DNA of 64,000 bases from positions 124,001 through 188,000 of the forward strand of contig LAPX01000004.1 of the NCBI GenBank assembly GCA_001858525.1, given 5' to 3'. Shown here one piece after another: positions 18,081 through 26,699 of this stretch (position 1 is the stretch's first letter; each line of letters begins with the position of its first letter). The translations under genes were made by a program, and so were the position numbers. Under the pieces are notes generated by a model. That model saw only the letters and a list, made by a program, of their open reading frames with translations. It was not told where the DNA came from and made no database searches. Origin of the DNA: Vampirovibrio chlorellavorus (GTDB lineage: Bacteria; Cyanobacteriota; Vampirovibrionia; Vampirovibrionales; Vampirovibrionaceae).

Positions 18081-18896
18081 TTAATCGGATAAGCGTTGGA
18101 CATCCACAGGCAATGGCCGCTCTGGCGTTACAGGGGTAATGGTGTACCGCACATATTCTCGTTTAAACGGCTTTGAGGGCTCTTCAATGACCACCGGCGT
18201 GGCGGCATGGGCCACCCCAGCCCGAAACGTATTGTTAAAAATCAAGGCCGTTCCGGTGACTTCTTCCTTATTCAGCGTCAGGCTATAGGGCGCCAACGCC
18301 TCCCAAAACGCAGGCAAGACCTTGCTCTCCGCATCCACCATTTGGCTCAAGGCCACCGTGGGATGGTCATGCAGGAACTGATTCACATCAATCACCTGAA
18401 ATTGGCCGCCGCTTACATTCTTGGTCGGGTGATATTGATGCATCACCACAAACGCCCCCCGATCAAAATGCGGTGACTTTAGGGTCCAATTGCCAGCGGG
18501 CGTCTTGGCAACCAAATTTCCCTCAGTGAGCACCTGACCGTCCTGCATATGGCGTCGAATGGACGTGAGCGCCTTGTTTCCCGGATTAAAAAACGCTTTA
18601 AAATTTTCTTCCAGATAGGTCTGTAATTTCAGGGTGAGCGTGGTAAAAAACGTTTCCTGACGGGCCGGTGGCACCCGGTCAGCCAAATTGGAAAATAAGG
18701 CAAAACCCGAACGATTCAAATCATCCCGCCGAATCAGCTTCTGGGCGATTTTCTCCAGTAGCGATTGTTGCGGCTCCAGCCCGGCATCCACATCCGACGG
18801 ACTGATTTCCAAACGGTATTGGGGTGGCTTTGCCCGTGACCAACCAAAGCGCAGGGGATTAGCCCCTGCAAGTGGTGCGGATGCCGATACTCTCAT
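18081..18896 (-). CDS. Putative 2OG-Fe(II) dioxygenase
   Basis: A 271-residue protein resembling the PF10014-type 2-oxoglutarate/iron oxygenases that hydroxylate free amino acids. The likely iron ligands are H143 and D145 (SPHFDRGAF) and H230 (RAGVAHAATPVV). NVSGGQFQVID between them matches the family's NV.GG..  ..D pattern, and R250 or R246 could bind 2-oxoglutarate. The first 140 residues are helical and unassigned. It starts 20 bases after the dnaA stop on the same strand, with a G-rich site before the ATG, so it may be cotranscribed with dnaA. The family call rests on a few motifs and could be wrong. Confidence 0.5.
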   Translation of the reverse strand: MRVSASAPLAGANPLRFGWSRAKPPQYRLEISPSDVDAGLEPQQSLLEKIAQKLIRRDDLNRSGFALFSNLADRVPPARQETFFTTLTLKLQTYLEENFKAFFNPGNKALTSIRRHMQDGQVLTEGNLVAKTPAGNWTLKSPHFDRGAFVVMHQYHPTKNVSGGQFQVIDVNQFLHDHPTVALSQMVDAESKVLPAFWEALAPYSLTLNKEEVTGTALIFNNTFRAGVAHAATPVVIEEPSKPFKREYVRYTITPVTPERPLPVDVQRLSD

Positions 18897-18916
18897 TGCA
18901 ATTCCCCCGCCCCGAT

Positions 18917-20311
18917 TTATCCCCGCTTGGTCCGGGTTTTAATTTCTTCAATCTGTTGACCCAGCACCGGGTGGCTTTCCAGTTCTTCCTTGATTTTTTC
19001 ATAAGCATACAGAATGGTAGTGTGCTTACGCCCGCCCATCAACTCCCCGATTTTAGGGAAGCTGGCCTCAGTCATCTCCCGAATAACGTAAATGGCCACC
19101 TGCCGAGCATGAGACAAGTCTTTGGCACGGGAAGGGCTTTTCAAATCGGAGGATCGCATGTGGTAATACCCGGCTACCGTCTCCAAAATGTCTTCCAGAG
19201 ACACCCGCCGGTTATCCACCGGGGTGCCCAGCACCGTTTGAGCCACCACCAAATCAATGCTGGTGCGGGTGAGCATGCCGTAAGCGGCCACTTTATTGAG
19301 TGCGCCTTCTAATTCCCGAATGTTATTTGGATAACTTTCAGCAATAAAGTTGAGCACATCCATGCCCACCTGAAAATGCTCCCGCTCGGCTTTTTTCTGC
19401 AGAATAGCCACACGGGTTTCCAAATCAGGGACCTGCACATCGGCAATCAGCCCCCATTCAAAGCGGCTCCGCAAGCGGTCTTCCAGACGAGACAGATTTT
19501 TGGGCGAACGATCGCTGGACAGGATAATTTGTTTGCCCGATTCGTGCAGGGCGTTAAAGGTATGGAAAACCTCTTCCTGGGTGCGGGTTTTACCTTCCAG
19601 AAACTGGACATCATCAATAATCAGGATGTCATTCCGCCGATAGCGATCCTGAAAGCCCTTCATGTCCTTCTGACCCAGGGCGTTGATCATGTCATTGGTA
19701 AATTGCTCCGCCGTGACATAACGCACCTTGAGATCGGTGTGATGCTGCAAGGCAAAATGCCCAATGGCCTGCATCAGGTGGGTTTTCCCCAAGCCCACCC
19801 CGCCATAGATAAAGAAGGGATTATAACTTTGAGCGGGAGTTTCGGCCACCGCCAGGGCCGCTGCGTGACAAAAACGGTTGTGCTGGCCCACCACAAATGA
19901 TTCAAAGGTGTAGCGGGGGTTCAGGTTACTGCGAGTCACCCGAGGGGTCCAGGGGCGATTGGGCAATTCCCGGGCCGCAAAAGCCTCCTCGTTGAGGGGC
20001 TCTTCTTCTTTGGGCTCAGCGACCACCACGGCCACTTCCATGGAAGTGCCAATGGCTTCACTGAAAGCCACTTTAAGATCATTGCGGTAACGCTTCAGAA
20101 TTAATTCCCGGTTAAACTCGCTTTCCGCCTTTAAAGTAACGGACTTATCGGTCAGTTTTTCAATCTCTAGCGGAGAAATCCAGGTTTCAAAGCTGGGTTG
20201 GCTCATTTTGCCTTTAAGGTCGGCTTGTACTTTTTGCCACAGCACCGCCAGATCCAGGCCTGCATGCAAGGTACTTTCATTGGAGCCGGAGGTCAGAACC
20301 GATGTGGCCAT
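18917..20311 (-). CDS. dnaA: Chromosomal replication initiator DnaA
   Basis: AAA+ initiator that binds DnaA boxes and melts the origin. 464 residues. Domain I (WQKVQADLKGKMSQPSFETW) is followed by an acidic linker of about 40 residues. The AAA+ core has Walker A GGVGLGKTH (170-178) and Walker B ILIIDDVQFL. Domain IV ends with the DnaA signature SHARQVAIYVIREMTEASFP and GGRKHTTILYA. GAAGGG lies ten bases before the ATG. It is divergent from rpmH across a 460-bp spacer, the arrangement common around bacterial replication origins. Confidence 0.98.
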   Translation of the reverse strand: MATSVLTSGSNESTLHAGLDLAVLWQKVQADLKGKMSQPSFETWISPLEIEKLTDKSVTLKAESEFNRELILKRYRNDLKVAFSEAIGTSMEVAVVVAEPKEEEPLNEEAFAARELPNRPWTPRVTRSNLNPRYTFESFVVGQHNRFCHAAALAVAETPAQSYNPFFIYGGVGLGKTHLMQAIGHFALQHHTDLKVRYVTAEQFTNDMINALGQKDMKGFQDRYRRNDILIIDDVQFLEGKTRTQEEVFHTFNALHESGKQIILSSDRSPKNLSRLEDRLRSRFEWGLIADVQVPDLETRVAILQKKAEREHFQVGMDVLNFIAESYPNNIRELEGALNKVAAYGMLTRTSIDLVVAQTVLGTPVDNRRVSLEDILETVAGYYHMRSSDLKSPSRAKDLSHARQVAIYVIREMTEASFPKIGELMGGRKHTTILYAYEKIKEELESHPVLGQQIEEIKTRTKRG

Positions 20312-20549
20312 AAAACCCTAACCCTTCTTTCTACAGTAAAACAAGAGATCAAACCATTAAGATCAGACCGGAACCGCTGAGTGCGAATCTCATGCAGCAA
20401 AAAAATCCGGAAACAGAAGCCGGAGTAGGCACAAGTTCCTTTCGTTCCAGTTATTTCGAGGTTATTTCGACTCTCTCACGAAACAACTTTGACTTGAGAT
20501 CGTTAGTCTAGCATAGTTATTAACCGTCTTGGCCCAGCGTATCAAAGCG

Positions 20550-20577
20550 TTTACATAAAGATTTTTTGCGCTATGAT
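20550..20577 (+). promoter_or_regulatory. Sigma-70-type promoter of the rpmH-rnpA-yidD-yidC operon
   Basis: TTTACA (20550-20555), a 16-base spacer and TATGAT (20572-20577): each hexamer matches consensus at five of six positions. Transcription would start near 20584 and give a leader of nearly 190 bases before rpmH. Confidence 0.7.
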
Positions 20578-20650
20578 CGGATCCCGTTTGAACGCCTTCA
20601 CCCGATCAGTGATTTTCCTGACCCCGTGGGAAAAGCCGACTCAAACGCAC

Positions 20651-20699
20651 TGCACGACCATGGCAAGGCCTTTTTCTTTTTGCCGGAATGGGCCGTGCA
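20651..20699 (+). promoter_or_regulatory. Leader hairpin upstream of rpmH
   Basis: Three stacked helices: TGCACG with CGTGCA, CCAT with ATGG, and GGCAA with TTGCC, separated by small bulges, with a pyrimidine-rich loop (about 13 nt). It lies within the predicted leader of rpmH. It could be an attenuator, an RNA-stability element or a protein-binding site; I recognise no known family. Confidence 0.5.
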
Positions 20700-20758
20700 A
20701 TCTGTGATTTTTCATGGATAATACATCTCACTCAAGTATGAAAGCGCTCTAATTTTTA

Positions 20759-20770
20759 AGGAGATCTCCT
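20759..20770 (+). promoter_or_regulatory. rpmH ribosome-binding site inside a 12-bp palindrome
   Basis: AGGAGATCTCCT is a perfect palindrome containing the Shine-Dalgarno GGAG, eight bases before the rpmH ATG. The self-complementarity could let two transcripts pair or partly mask the site, or be chance. Confidence 0.6.
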
Positions 20771-20771
20771 C

Positions 20772-20906
20772 ATGAAACGTACTTTGGAAGGAACCAAACG
20801 CAAAAGACTGCGGGTCAGCGGATTCCGTGCTCGTATGGCTACCCCCGGCGGACAAAAAACCCTGAACCGTCGTCGTGCCAAAGGCCGCCACAAAATCGCC
20901 ATCTAG
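20772..20906 (+). CDS. rpmH: Ribosomal protein bL34
   Basis: A 44-residue, very basic large-subunit ribosomal protein, standard for the family. It opens [20 protein letters not shown] and ends [12 protein letters not shown], matching the conserved bL34 pattern including GFRARM and the RR.KGR tail. The ATG is preceded by a strong GGAG. It is the first gene of the rpmH-rnpA-yidD-yidC run. Confidence 0.98.
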   Translation: MKRTLEGTKRKRLRVSGFRARMATPGGQKTLNRRRAKGRHKIAI

Positions 20907-20933
20907 TTTTTGCGTTAAGCGAAGCCACTCTTT

Positions 20934-21374
20934 GTGTTGCCAAAATCAAACCGCCTGAAAGCCAAGGGTGAGTTTAAACGAACTTTATCAGGCAAGCGTT
21001 TGTTTGGCTGCCCATTTTTCGTACTCTACGGACTAGAACGCAACCCGGCAAGCCAAGCGCCACATAAAGTTCAAAGCGTTGTTCATCCCACACGCATTGG
21101 CTTTATTGTGAGCAAAAAAATTCACAAGCGGGCCACCAAGCGCAATCGCATTCGGCGACGGCTTCGAGAGCTGGTTCGATTGTCCCTGAGGCAAGGCGCC
21201 CTGCCTGCCATTTCCCAATACCGGGCCCTGGTTTTCATCGCCCGCCCGGATGCCCTTGGCGCCAGTTTTGTTGACTTACATGGCAAAATGGAACGTTGTT
21301 TGCAGGGATTACGTCCTCTTGGCAAGCTGGTTCCCCCCGCCAGCCCGTCAGCCCCTGTCGATGGCAGTCCATAG
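20934..21374 (+). CDS. rnpA: Ribonuclease P protein component
   Basis: Protein subunit of RNase P, which matures tRNA 5' ends. 146 residues, slightly long because of a Pro/Ser-rich C-terminal tail. Diagnostic features are LPKSNRLKAKGEF at the N-terminus, IGFIVSKKIHKRATKRNRIRRRLRE (the RNR motif region, here split as HKRATKRNRIRR) and ALVFIARP. The start is either the GTG at 20934 or the adjacent TTG at 20937; no good ribosome-binding site is visible. It begins 27 bases after rpmH. Confidence 0.96.
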   Translation: MLPKSNRLKAKGEFKRTLSGKRLFGCPFFVLYGLERNPASQAPHKVQSVVHPTRIGFIVSKKIHKRATKRNRIRRRLRELVRLSLRQGALPAISQYRALVFIARPDALGASFVDLHGKMERCLQGLRPLGKLVPPASPSAPVDGSP

Positions 21375-21380
21375 AAAACA

Positions 21381-21644
21381 ATGCTGAAATCCTTTGTTCT
21401 TGGTTTAATAAAGGGCTATAGGATGACAGCCCGAATACGGCGATGGATTTTACCTCCCATTTGCCGGTTCCACCCGACTTGTTCCTTGTATGTGTATGAC
21501 GCTGTAGAGACACACGGGGTCAAAGCAGGTCTGTGGCTAGGCCTAAAACGCCTATTGAAATGTCATCCTTTGCACCCTGGCGGCCTGGACCCCGTGCCAG
21601 CCCCCACCATGCCAAACTCAGTCAATCAGGAGACTCCCCTGTGA
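21381..21644 (+). CDS. yidD: Membrane protein insertion efficiency factor YidD
   Basis: Small membrane-associated protein that assists YidC. 87 residues with the family signature: [19 protein letters not shown], then [18 protein letters not shown]. The N-terminus is amphipathic and basic. It begins six bases after rnpA, and its TGA overlaps the GTG start of yidC, the usual gene order. Confidence 0.95.
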   Translation: MLKSFVLGLIKGYRMTARIRRWILPPICRFHPTCSLYVYDAVETHGVKAGLWLGLKRLLKCHPLHPGGLDPVPAPTMPNSVNQETPL

Positions 21645-22723
21645 ACATTATCACCCAGGCCATGTTTTATCTTTTGCATCAACTTCATGAGTGGGTGGGC
21701 AACTACGGATTGGCCATTGTGCTATTAACCGTGGCTATCCGCCTGGCCCTGTGGCCTCTGAACTCCGCACAAACCCGCTCTATGCGTAAAATGCAAGAAC
21801 TGCAACCCAAGCTGAAAGCCCTGCAAGAAAAGTACAAAGACGAACCTCAAAAAATGCAGGAAGCCATGATGAAGTTCTACAGCGAGAACTCCTTCAACCC
21901 ATTGGCCGGATGCTTGCCCATGCTGGTTCAACTGCCCATTTTCATCGGCCTGTACGGTGCCCTCAGTAGTCCTCACTTCCTGGTGGACACCGTTCACGAG
22001 AAGTTCCTGTTTCTGAAAAACCTCTCTCACACCCTGCAAAGCCACGCCGGCCAATCCCTGGATGGCACCTTTAACGTGGAAAAAAGCGATGCCTTTTCCA
22101 CCGATAAAACCGCCATCTTGCACATGACCAGCGGTAAAACCCAGGAGCAGGAAGTCACCGATCAGCACAAGCTGATTACCAGCTCTCCCAAGCCCCTGTT
22201 GCCAGGATCACCGGTCACCATGGTTCTGGATTTCAAACACCTGGGCCTCAGCGATGATTACAAAACTCTGGTTAAATCCGCCGATGTGCTGGTGGTCAAC
22301 GAAAAAAGCCGAGAGCTGGAACGCGTTCATTTCAACAATGTCAACGGCGCCTTGACTCAGGAAGTACCCACCCAGCCCGGCAAAAGCCAACTGAATCTGG
22401 ATGTGCTGGCCCTGATCATCATCTACGCCGTGCTCACGTTGCTCTATCAGCAAATCATGACGGCCAAGCAGCCCAAAGCGGATAAAAACGATCCTGCCGC
22501 TGCGGCGATGCAATCTCCGGCCATGAAGTTTATGCCCCTGATGTTTGTGGTGGTCATGTTCTTCTTCCCCATTCCCGCCGGAGCGCTGATTTACCTGGTG
22601 GTCACCACGGCCCTGATGCTGATTCAAACCCTGTGGGTCAACTTCAGCGAAGATCGCAAGGCCGCTCAAAACCCCAATCAGCCTTCCAGCCAAGTGGTGG
22701 ACATCAAGGCCAACCGGGTTTGA
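21641..22723 (+). CDS. yidC: Membrane protein insertase YidC/Oxa1
   Basis: Inserts proteins into the cytoplasmic membrane. The GTG at 21641 is the start: AGGAG lies eight bases upstream and GTGA overlaps the yidD stop. The frame is open further left, but that part is yidD in another frame. 360 residues. First membrane segment [18 protein letters not shown] carries the conserved Arg of the hydrophilic groove. [20 protein letters not shown] follows, then an extracytoplasmic loop of about 120 residues, then two or three C-terminal helices ([41 protein letters not shown]). It has the short Oxa1-like N-terminus rather than the proteobacterial periplasmic domain. Confidence 0.96.
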   Translation: MNIITQAMFYLLHQLHEWVGNYGLAIVLLTVAIRLALWPLNSAQTRSMRKMQELQPKLKALQEKYKDEPQKMQEAMMKFYSENSFNPLAGCLPMLVQLPIFIGLYGALSSPHFLVDTVHEKFLFLKNLSHTLQSHAGQSLDGTFNVEKSDAFSTDKTAILHMTSGKTQEQEVTDQHKLITSSPKPLLPGSPVTMVLDFKHLGLSDDYKTLVKSADVLVVNEKSRELERVHFNNVNGALTQEVPTQPGKSQLNLDVLALIIIYAVLTLLYQQIMTAKQPKADKNDPAAAAMQSPAMKFMPLMFVVVMFFFPIPAGALIYLVVTTALMLIQTLWVNFSEDRKAAQNPNQPSSQVVDIKANRV

Positions 22724-22737
22724 TTTCTAAATCCCAA

Positions 22738-24081
22738 CTATTTTTTCAAAAAGCGGGCGGCGTAAAAACCGTCCGTTTTTGTGTCTATTAATCGTTGGGA
22801 TTCTTGCTCCAGTTCAGCGTTCGGGGTTTCCGCCAAAAAGCGCTGAACCAACTGCGAATTTTCCTGAGGCAAGATACTACAAGTGCTATAAACCAGCCTG
22901 CCGCCGGGTTTCAACGCCGAAAAGCCCTGCTTGAGCAAGGCCAACTGGGTCTCATTCAAGGCCCCTAGGTCCACACGCTTCCACTGGAGCAACATTTCCG
23001 GATGACGGCGCAAGGTACCGGAACCAGAGCAGGGCGCATCCACCAGCACAGCATCGAACTGAGGGGGATTCGCCAAATCGAGATGGAGGCCATCCCCTTG
23101 CTGCACCATCACACAAGTCACGCCCAGCCTTTGCAGGTTCTCATTTAACAACTGGATGCGGGATTCCTTAGGCTCCACGGCCAGAATAGCCCCCTGATTG
23201 CCCATTAAAGCGGCCATATGGGTGGTTTTAGAACCGGGCGCCGCGCACAAATCCAACACCTGCTGGCCCGACTGTGGATTCAGCAATCTGGAAACCCACA
23301 TGGAGGCAGCATCCTGCACATAAAACCATCCTGCCTCATATCCCGGCAACTGACGGGGAGATCCTGAAAATTCCGGCAACAATAAGCCTTCTGGCAAGTC
23401 CGTTAGCAGCTCAAAAGCGATTTGCCCGGCCTCAAGCGCCTGCTGATAAGCGGCCACTGAGGTTTGCAAGGTGTTCACCCGAATACTTAACGCCGCCGGA
23501 TGCTGGGCCGCTTGGGCCATAGCCTCGATCTGCCCGGCATTGTAAACTGCCGATAACGGCTCCGTAAAAGAAGTTGGCCAACCGAACCGGGCCTGACAAT
23601 GACCGGGTAAATCTGCCGTCAGGGGAGGGCACTCAAACCCGGCATCCCCCAGACGCCGCTGGGCCGAACGCAACACCCCATTCAGGAATCGGATGGTGTT
23701 AGGAGATTGTTTCATGCCTTTGGCCAGTTGTACCACGCTGTCTATGGCTGCGTAATCAGGCACCTGCACCCCGCCCTCCAGCTGAAGCAAGCCCAGACGC
23801 AGCAAACAGCGCACCAAGGGCACCACATTCTTCAGAGGGCGGCCGGTCAACTGCTTGATCCACTCATCATAAACCAGCCAGCGCCGGAAAGTGCCCATCA
23901 CCAGGGCCCGACAAAATCCACGTTCCTGATCAGTCAACTGCGGATGGGGGCCAAACGCTTGCTGAAGCTGGCTATCGGCCTTCAGCTTTTCCAGACCCGC
24001 TTTTTCAAAACGCAGCAGAACGTCCAAGGCCAGTCTGCGCGGTAAATCCTGGGGTTTAGCCACGCTCTTATTCTTAGTCAC
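22738..24081 (-). CDS. rsmB: 16S rRNA m5C967 methyltransferase RsmB
   Basis: Methylates cytosine 967 of 16S rRNA. 447 residues. The N-terminal NusB-like helical domain (about 1-150) is followed by a SAM-dependent core: VLDLCAAPGSKTTHMA binds SAM, VDAPCSGSGTLRRHPE and YSTCSILPQEN hold the two catalytic cysteines. The GTG start overlaps the upstream peptidase stop by eight bases, so translation is probably coupled. It is the last gene of the def-fmt-peptidase-rsmB group. Confidence 0.95.
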   Translation of the reverse strand: MTKNKSVAKPQDLPRRLALDVLLRFEKAGLEKLKADSQLQQAFGPHPQLTDQERGFCRALVMGTFRRWLVYDEWIKQLTGRPLKNVVPLVRCLLRLGLLQLEGGVQVPDYAAIDSVVQLAKGMKQSPNTIRFLNGVLRSAQRRLGDAGFECPPLTADLPGHCQARFGWPTSFTEPLSAVYNAGQIEAMAQAAQHPAALSIRVNTLQTSVAAYQQALEAGQIAFELLTDLPEGLLLPEFSGSPRQLPGYEAGWFYVQDAASMWVSRLLNPQSGQQVLDLCAAPGSKTTHMAALMGNQGAILAVEPKESRIQLLNENLQRLGVTCVMVQQGDGLHLDLANPPQFDAVLVDAPCSGSGTLRRHPEMLLQWKRVDLGALNETQLALLKQGFSALKPGGRLVYSTCSILPQENSQLVQRFLAETPNAELEQESQRLIDTKTDGFYAARFLKK

Positions 24082-24787
24082 GCCTTGAACCCAACAGGCG
24101 GAACACCCAGTACAGCAATTCCATCAGAGCATAAAGCGCCGTGGCCACGTAGGTAAACGCAGCCGCTGACAGCACTTTTTTGGCCCCGGACATCTCATCC
24201 TGATTCAGATAGTAGTTGCCCTGCAGCACCTTCAAGGCCCGACCACTGGCATCCAGCTCCACGGGCAGCGTCACAAAGTGAAAGGCCACCGCCAAACCAT
24301 ACAGAACCACACCCGCCAGCGCCACGTAAAAACCCATTCCGCCCATTTTGGAGCCAAACCCCAAAAACGCTGCCAGCATCAGCAACAAAGGCCCCATTTG
24401 ACTCCCCAAATTAGCCAAAGGCACTAGGCTAGAGCGAACCACCACCGGGTAAAAGCCTTTGGCATGCTGAATGGCGTGCCCGCATTCATGGGCGGCCACG
24501 GCCACACTGGCGACAGAAGACCCTTGGTATACCTCAGGGGAGAGGCGCACCACCCGCTGGCCCGGATCGTAGTGATCGCTTAAAAAGCCGTCCACCATTT
24601 CTACGGGCACATCCCGCAGTCCGTTTTCATCCAGAATACGGCGGGCCACGGTTTGCCCGGAGTTGCCTCGAGCCGTTCTGACTTCGCTAAACTTGGTCAC
24701 CGTATTTTTAACCCACAGCTGGGGCAAAAATACCAAAGCGCCACCCACCAACATAATCACCATGTACAAGGGGTCGTGAAAAAACAT
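24074..24787 (-). CDS. Membrane zinc metallopeptidase, YugP type
   Basis: Integral-membrane peptidase of the PF04298 type. 237 residues. One N-terminal membrane segment (MVIMLVGGALVFLPQ), then a domain with the HExxH zinc motif HECGH in VAVAAHECGHAIQHAKG, and three or more C-terminal membrane segments. It lies between fmt and rsmB, where this family is often found in clostridia and other bacteria. Its natural substrate is unknown. Confidence 0.88.
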   Translation of the reverse strand: MFFHDPLYMVIMLVGGALVFLPQLWVKNTVTKFSEVRTARGNSGQTVARRILDENGLRDVPVEMVDGFLSDHYDPGQRVVRLSPEVYQGSSVASVAVAAHECGHAIQHAKGFYPVVVRSSLVPLANLGSQMGPLLLMLAAFLGFGSKMGGMGFYVALAGVVLYGLAVAFHFVTLPVELDASGRALKVLQGNYYLNQDEMSGAKKVLSAAAFTYVATALYALMELLYWVFRLLGSRRD

Positions 24788-24858
24788 GTCCAGTTACCTC
24801 GTTCGGCCTTGAATATCGGCTTGAATAGTAGATGAGTTTTGGGGCAAAAAGTTCCCGG

Positions 24859-25878
24859 TTAAGCGAGTAGCGGAGCCGTTTGGCTGGCATTGAAACTGCC
24901 CAGAGACCGTTTGCCATCGACCGCTTTGAAAGCACCCAGGGCCCAGTCGCGAGCGGCCATTTCCTTCTTGCCTGCTGGCTGAAGACTGCGGATTTCCAAA
25001 ATGCCTTCCCCAGTACGCACCAAAAGCCCTGTATCAATAATAGCTAAAATTTGGCCCGGTTGGTCAGATTTAAGGATTTCTTCAGATTGAGCGGCCGGGT
25101 TGGGTTGGTACTCGCGCGCTTTTAACAACTTGATACGCTCATTGCCCAAAAATGTAGCCGCGCCCGGTGCCGGGTTAAAAGCCCGCACCTTCAGCTGTAA
25201 CTGATGGGCCGATTCCTGCCAGCTCAAAATGGCGTCTTCCTTCTGGCACTTGGGCGCGTGGGTGGCCAGCTCGTGCGGCTGCACCTCGGGATGCACCCGG
25301 CCTTCCACCATGCCGACCAGAGTATCCACCAGCAACGGCCCCGCCGCCAAAGACAATTGCTCGGTCAAGGTGCCCATGGTCGTCTCCGAGTCAATGGATA
25401 CAACGTGTTTGAGCAACATGGGGCCGGTATCCACGCCCAATTCGGTGAGCATCGTAGTAATGCCGGTCTCGGGCTTTCCTTGCAAGATGGCCTGCTGAAT
25501 AGGATTAGCCCCCCGGAACTCGGGTAAGAGGGAGGCGTGGGCGTTCACCGTGCCGACTTTGGGGATATCCAGCACTTCCTGGGTTAAAATTTGTCCAAAG
25601 GCCACGGTCACCAGAAAATCGGGCGCCAGCGATTTCAAATGGGCTTTCAAGGCCTCGTCTTTTTTTATGGAGACGGTTTGAAACACCGGCAGTCCCAGTT
25701 CATCGGCCAGAGTTTTAATGGGCGGCGGGGTCAGCTTTTGCCCCCGGCCTGCCGGACGATCCGGCTGAGTGACCACAGCGGCAATTTCAATACGCGCATC
25801 AGCGTTTAGGGTTTGTAAGGCCGAAATGGAAAAGGCAGGTGTGCCCAGAAAAACAATGCGAATGGGGTGTGTGGACAT
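24859..25878 (-). CDS. fmt: Methionyl-tRNA formyltransferase
   Basis: Formylates initiator Met-tRNA with 10-formyl-THF. 339 residues. The N-terminal domain has IVFLGTPAFSISAL, then the catalytic block NAHASLLPEFRGANPIQQAIL with Asn and His, and GITTMLTELGVDTGPML with the catalytic Asp. The C-terminal OB-like domain starts near VRAFNPAPGAAT. AAGGA lies nine bases before the ATG. In most genomes it follows def directly; here a pilin gene separates the two. A TATGAT-like -10 at 25914-25919 may provide a separate promoter. Confidence 0.96.
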   Translation of the reverse strand: MSTHPIRIVFLGTPAFSISALQTLNADARIEIAAVVTQPDRPAGRGQKLTPPPIKTLADELGLPVFQTVSIKKDEALKAHLKSLAPDFLVTVAFGQILTQEVLDIPKVGTVNAHASLLPEFRGANPIQQAILQGKPETGITTMLTELGVDTGPMLLKHVVSIDSETTMGTLTEQLSLAAGPLLVDTLVGMVEGRVHPEVQPHELATHAPKCQKEDAILSWQESAHQLQLKVRAFNPAPGAATFLGNERIKLLKAREYQPNPAAQSEEILKSDQPGQILAIIDTGLLVRTGEGILEIRSLQPAGKKEMAARDWALGAFKAVDGKRSLGSFNASQTAPLLA

Positions 25879-25994
25879 GGTGATGCTTCCTTGGAGCGGG
25901 TAAAACTACTGCCATCATAACAACAAAAAACAGCCCCCGAAACAACCAAAGCAACCCTCAGATCTAAATATACTCTGACAATGGTTTTAGATGT

Positions 25995-26579
25995 TTAATT
26001 CCAGCTAAACCATGAAGGATCGCCATTAGGTACCGCAGCAACAGAGCCCCAAGAACTGCTAGCACCCACTGGAATGTCCTCAACTGTAGTTATTTTTCCA
26101 CTGTAAAACAGCCAAAATTGAATACCTGAGCCAGGAATGTCAACACTGGCGTCTGGATCATAGTTAATGTAGAAGGAACTTAACGGAGTCGTTCCACCAA
26201 AAGAAGTGTTGTTATTAGTCCATAAAACACCTCCGGAAGCCAGTTTGTAGCAAAAATTAGAACCACAGGAATAGTTGCCGTAACCGGGTGGAGCATTCAC
26301 TGACAAGGTGGTATCACGGCCCATATAATTAATAAAAGGCACTAGATCACCGAACCGAGTGTTAGCATTAACACCATCTATTAACTGTAATTGCTGGTAA
26401 GCTCCTGTAATAGTAGCTGCTACTTCTTTGGCTCCGGCATTATACTTTTGATTTTGTTGAGTGCTCAAAATTTTGGGGATGGTAAACGTGGCAATCACCC
26501 CTAAAATGGCCAAACTAATCAACAATTCAGCCAGTGTGAACCCCCGCGATGACCTTTGCCCAAAAAAGTCACAAGACAT
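25995..26579 (-). CDS. Prepilin with WFSWN tail (copy 2)
   Basis: Type IV pilin-like protein, 194 residues. Leader ends at Gly13 before G|FTLAELLISLAILGV and ATFTIPKIL, identical over the first 20 residues to copy 1 (17312-17902). The mature region shares the Cys pair (YSCGSNFC), a DPD segment and a C-terminal DPSWFSWN. Elsewhere the two differ strongly. It is AT-rich compared with def and fmt, which flank it on the same strand. GAGGG lies twelve bases before the ATG. Probably a minor pilin or pseudopilin; function unknown. Confidence 0.88.
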   Translation of the reverse strand: MSCDFFGQRSSRGFTLAELLISLAILGVIATFTIPKILSTQQNQKYNAGAKEVAATITGAYQQLQLIDGVNANTRFGDLVPFINYMGRDTTLSVNAPPGYGNYSCGSNFCYKLASGGVLWTNNNTSFGGTTPLSSFYINYDPDASVDIPGSGIQFWLFYSGKITTVEDIPVGASSSWGSVAAVPNGDPSWFSWN

Positions 26580-26699
26580 CTAGAACTATGCCCTCAATAT
26601 TAATTGTAAATCTCTACATAGAGTATCGGCTAAATATACCCAAACTTTAATTTAAGACTCTACGCAAGATTGGTTGAGCCTTATGGATATGCTCACTCG

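Larger units (their letters stand above)
20312..20771. other. dnaA-rpmH divergent spacer (origin candidate)
   Basis: 460 bases between divergent dnaA and rpmH. It contains a promoter toward rpmH (20550-20577), a long imperfect hairpin (20651-20699), an 11-base tandem direct repeat (GTTATTTCGA at 20450-20459 and 20461-20470) and AT-rich patches. I searched for TTATCCACA-like boxes and found only one 7-of-9 match (minus strand, TTATCCATG near 20713-20721). The position is typical for an origin, but the box content does not support one. Confidence 0.4.

Noticed and set aside
20312-20771. Definite oriC call
   Set aside because: Only one weak DnaA-box match; gene order alone is not enough.
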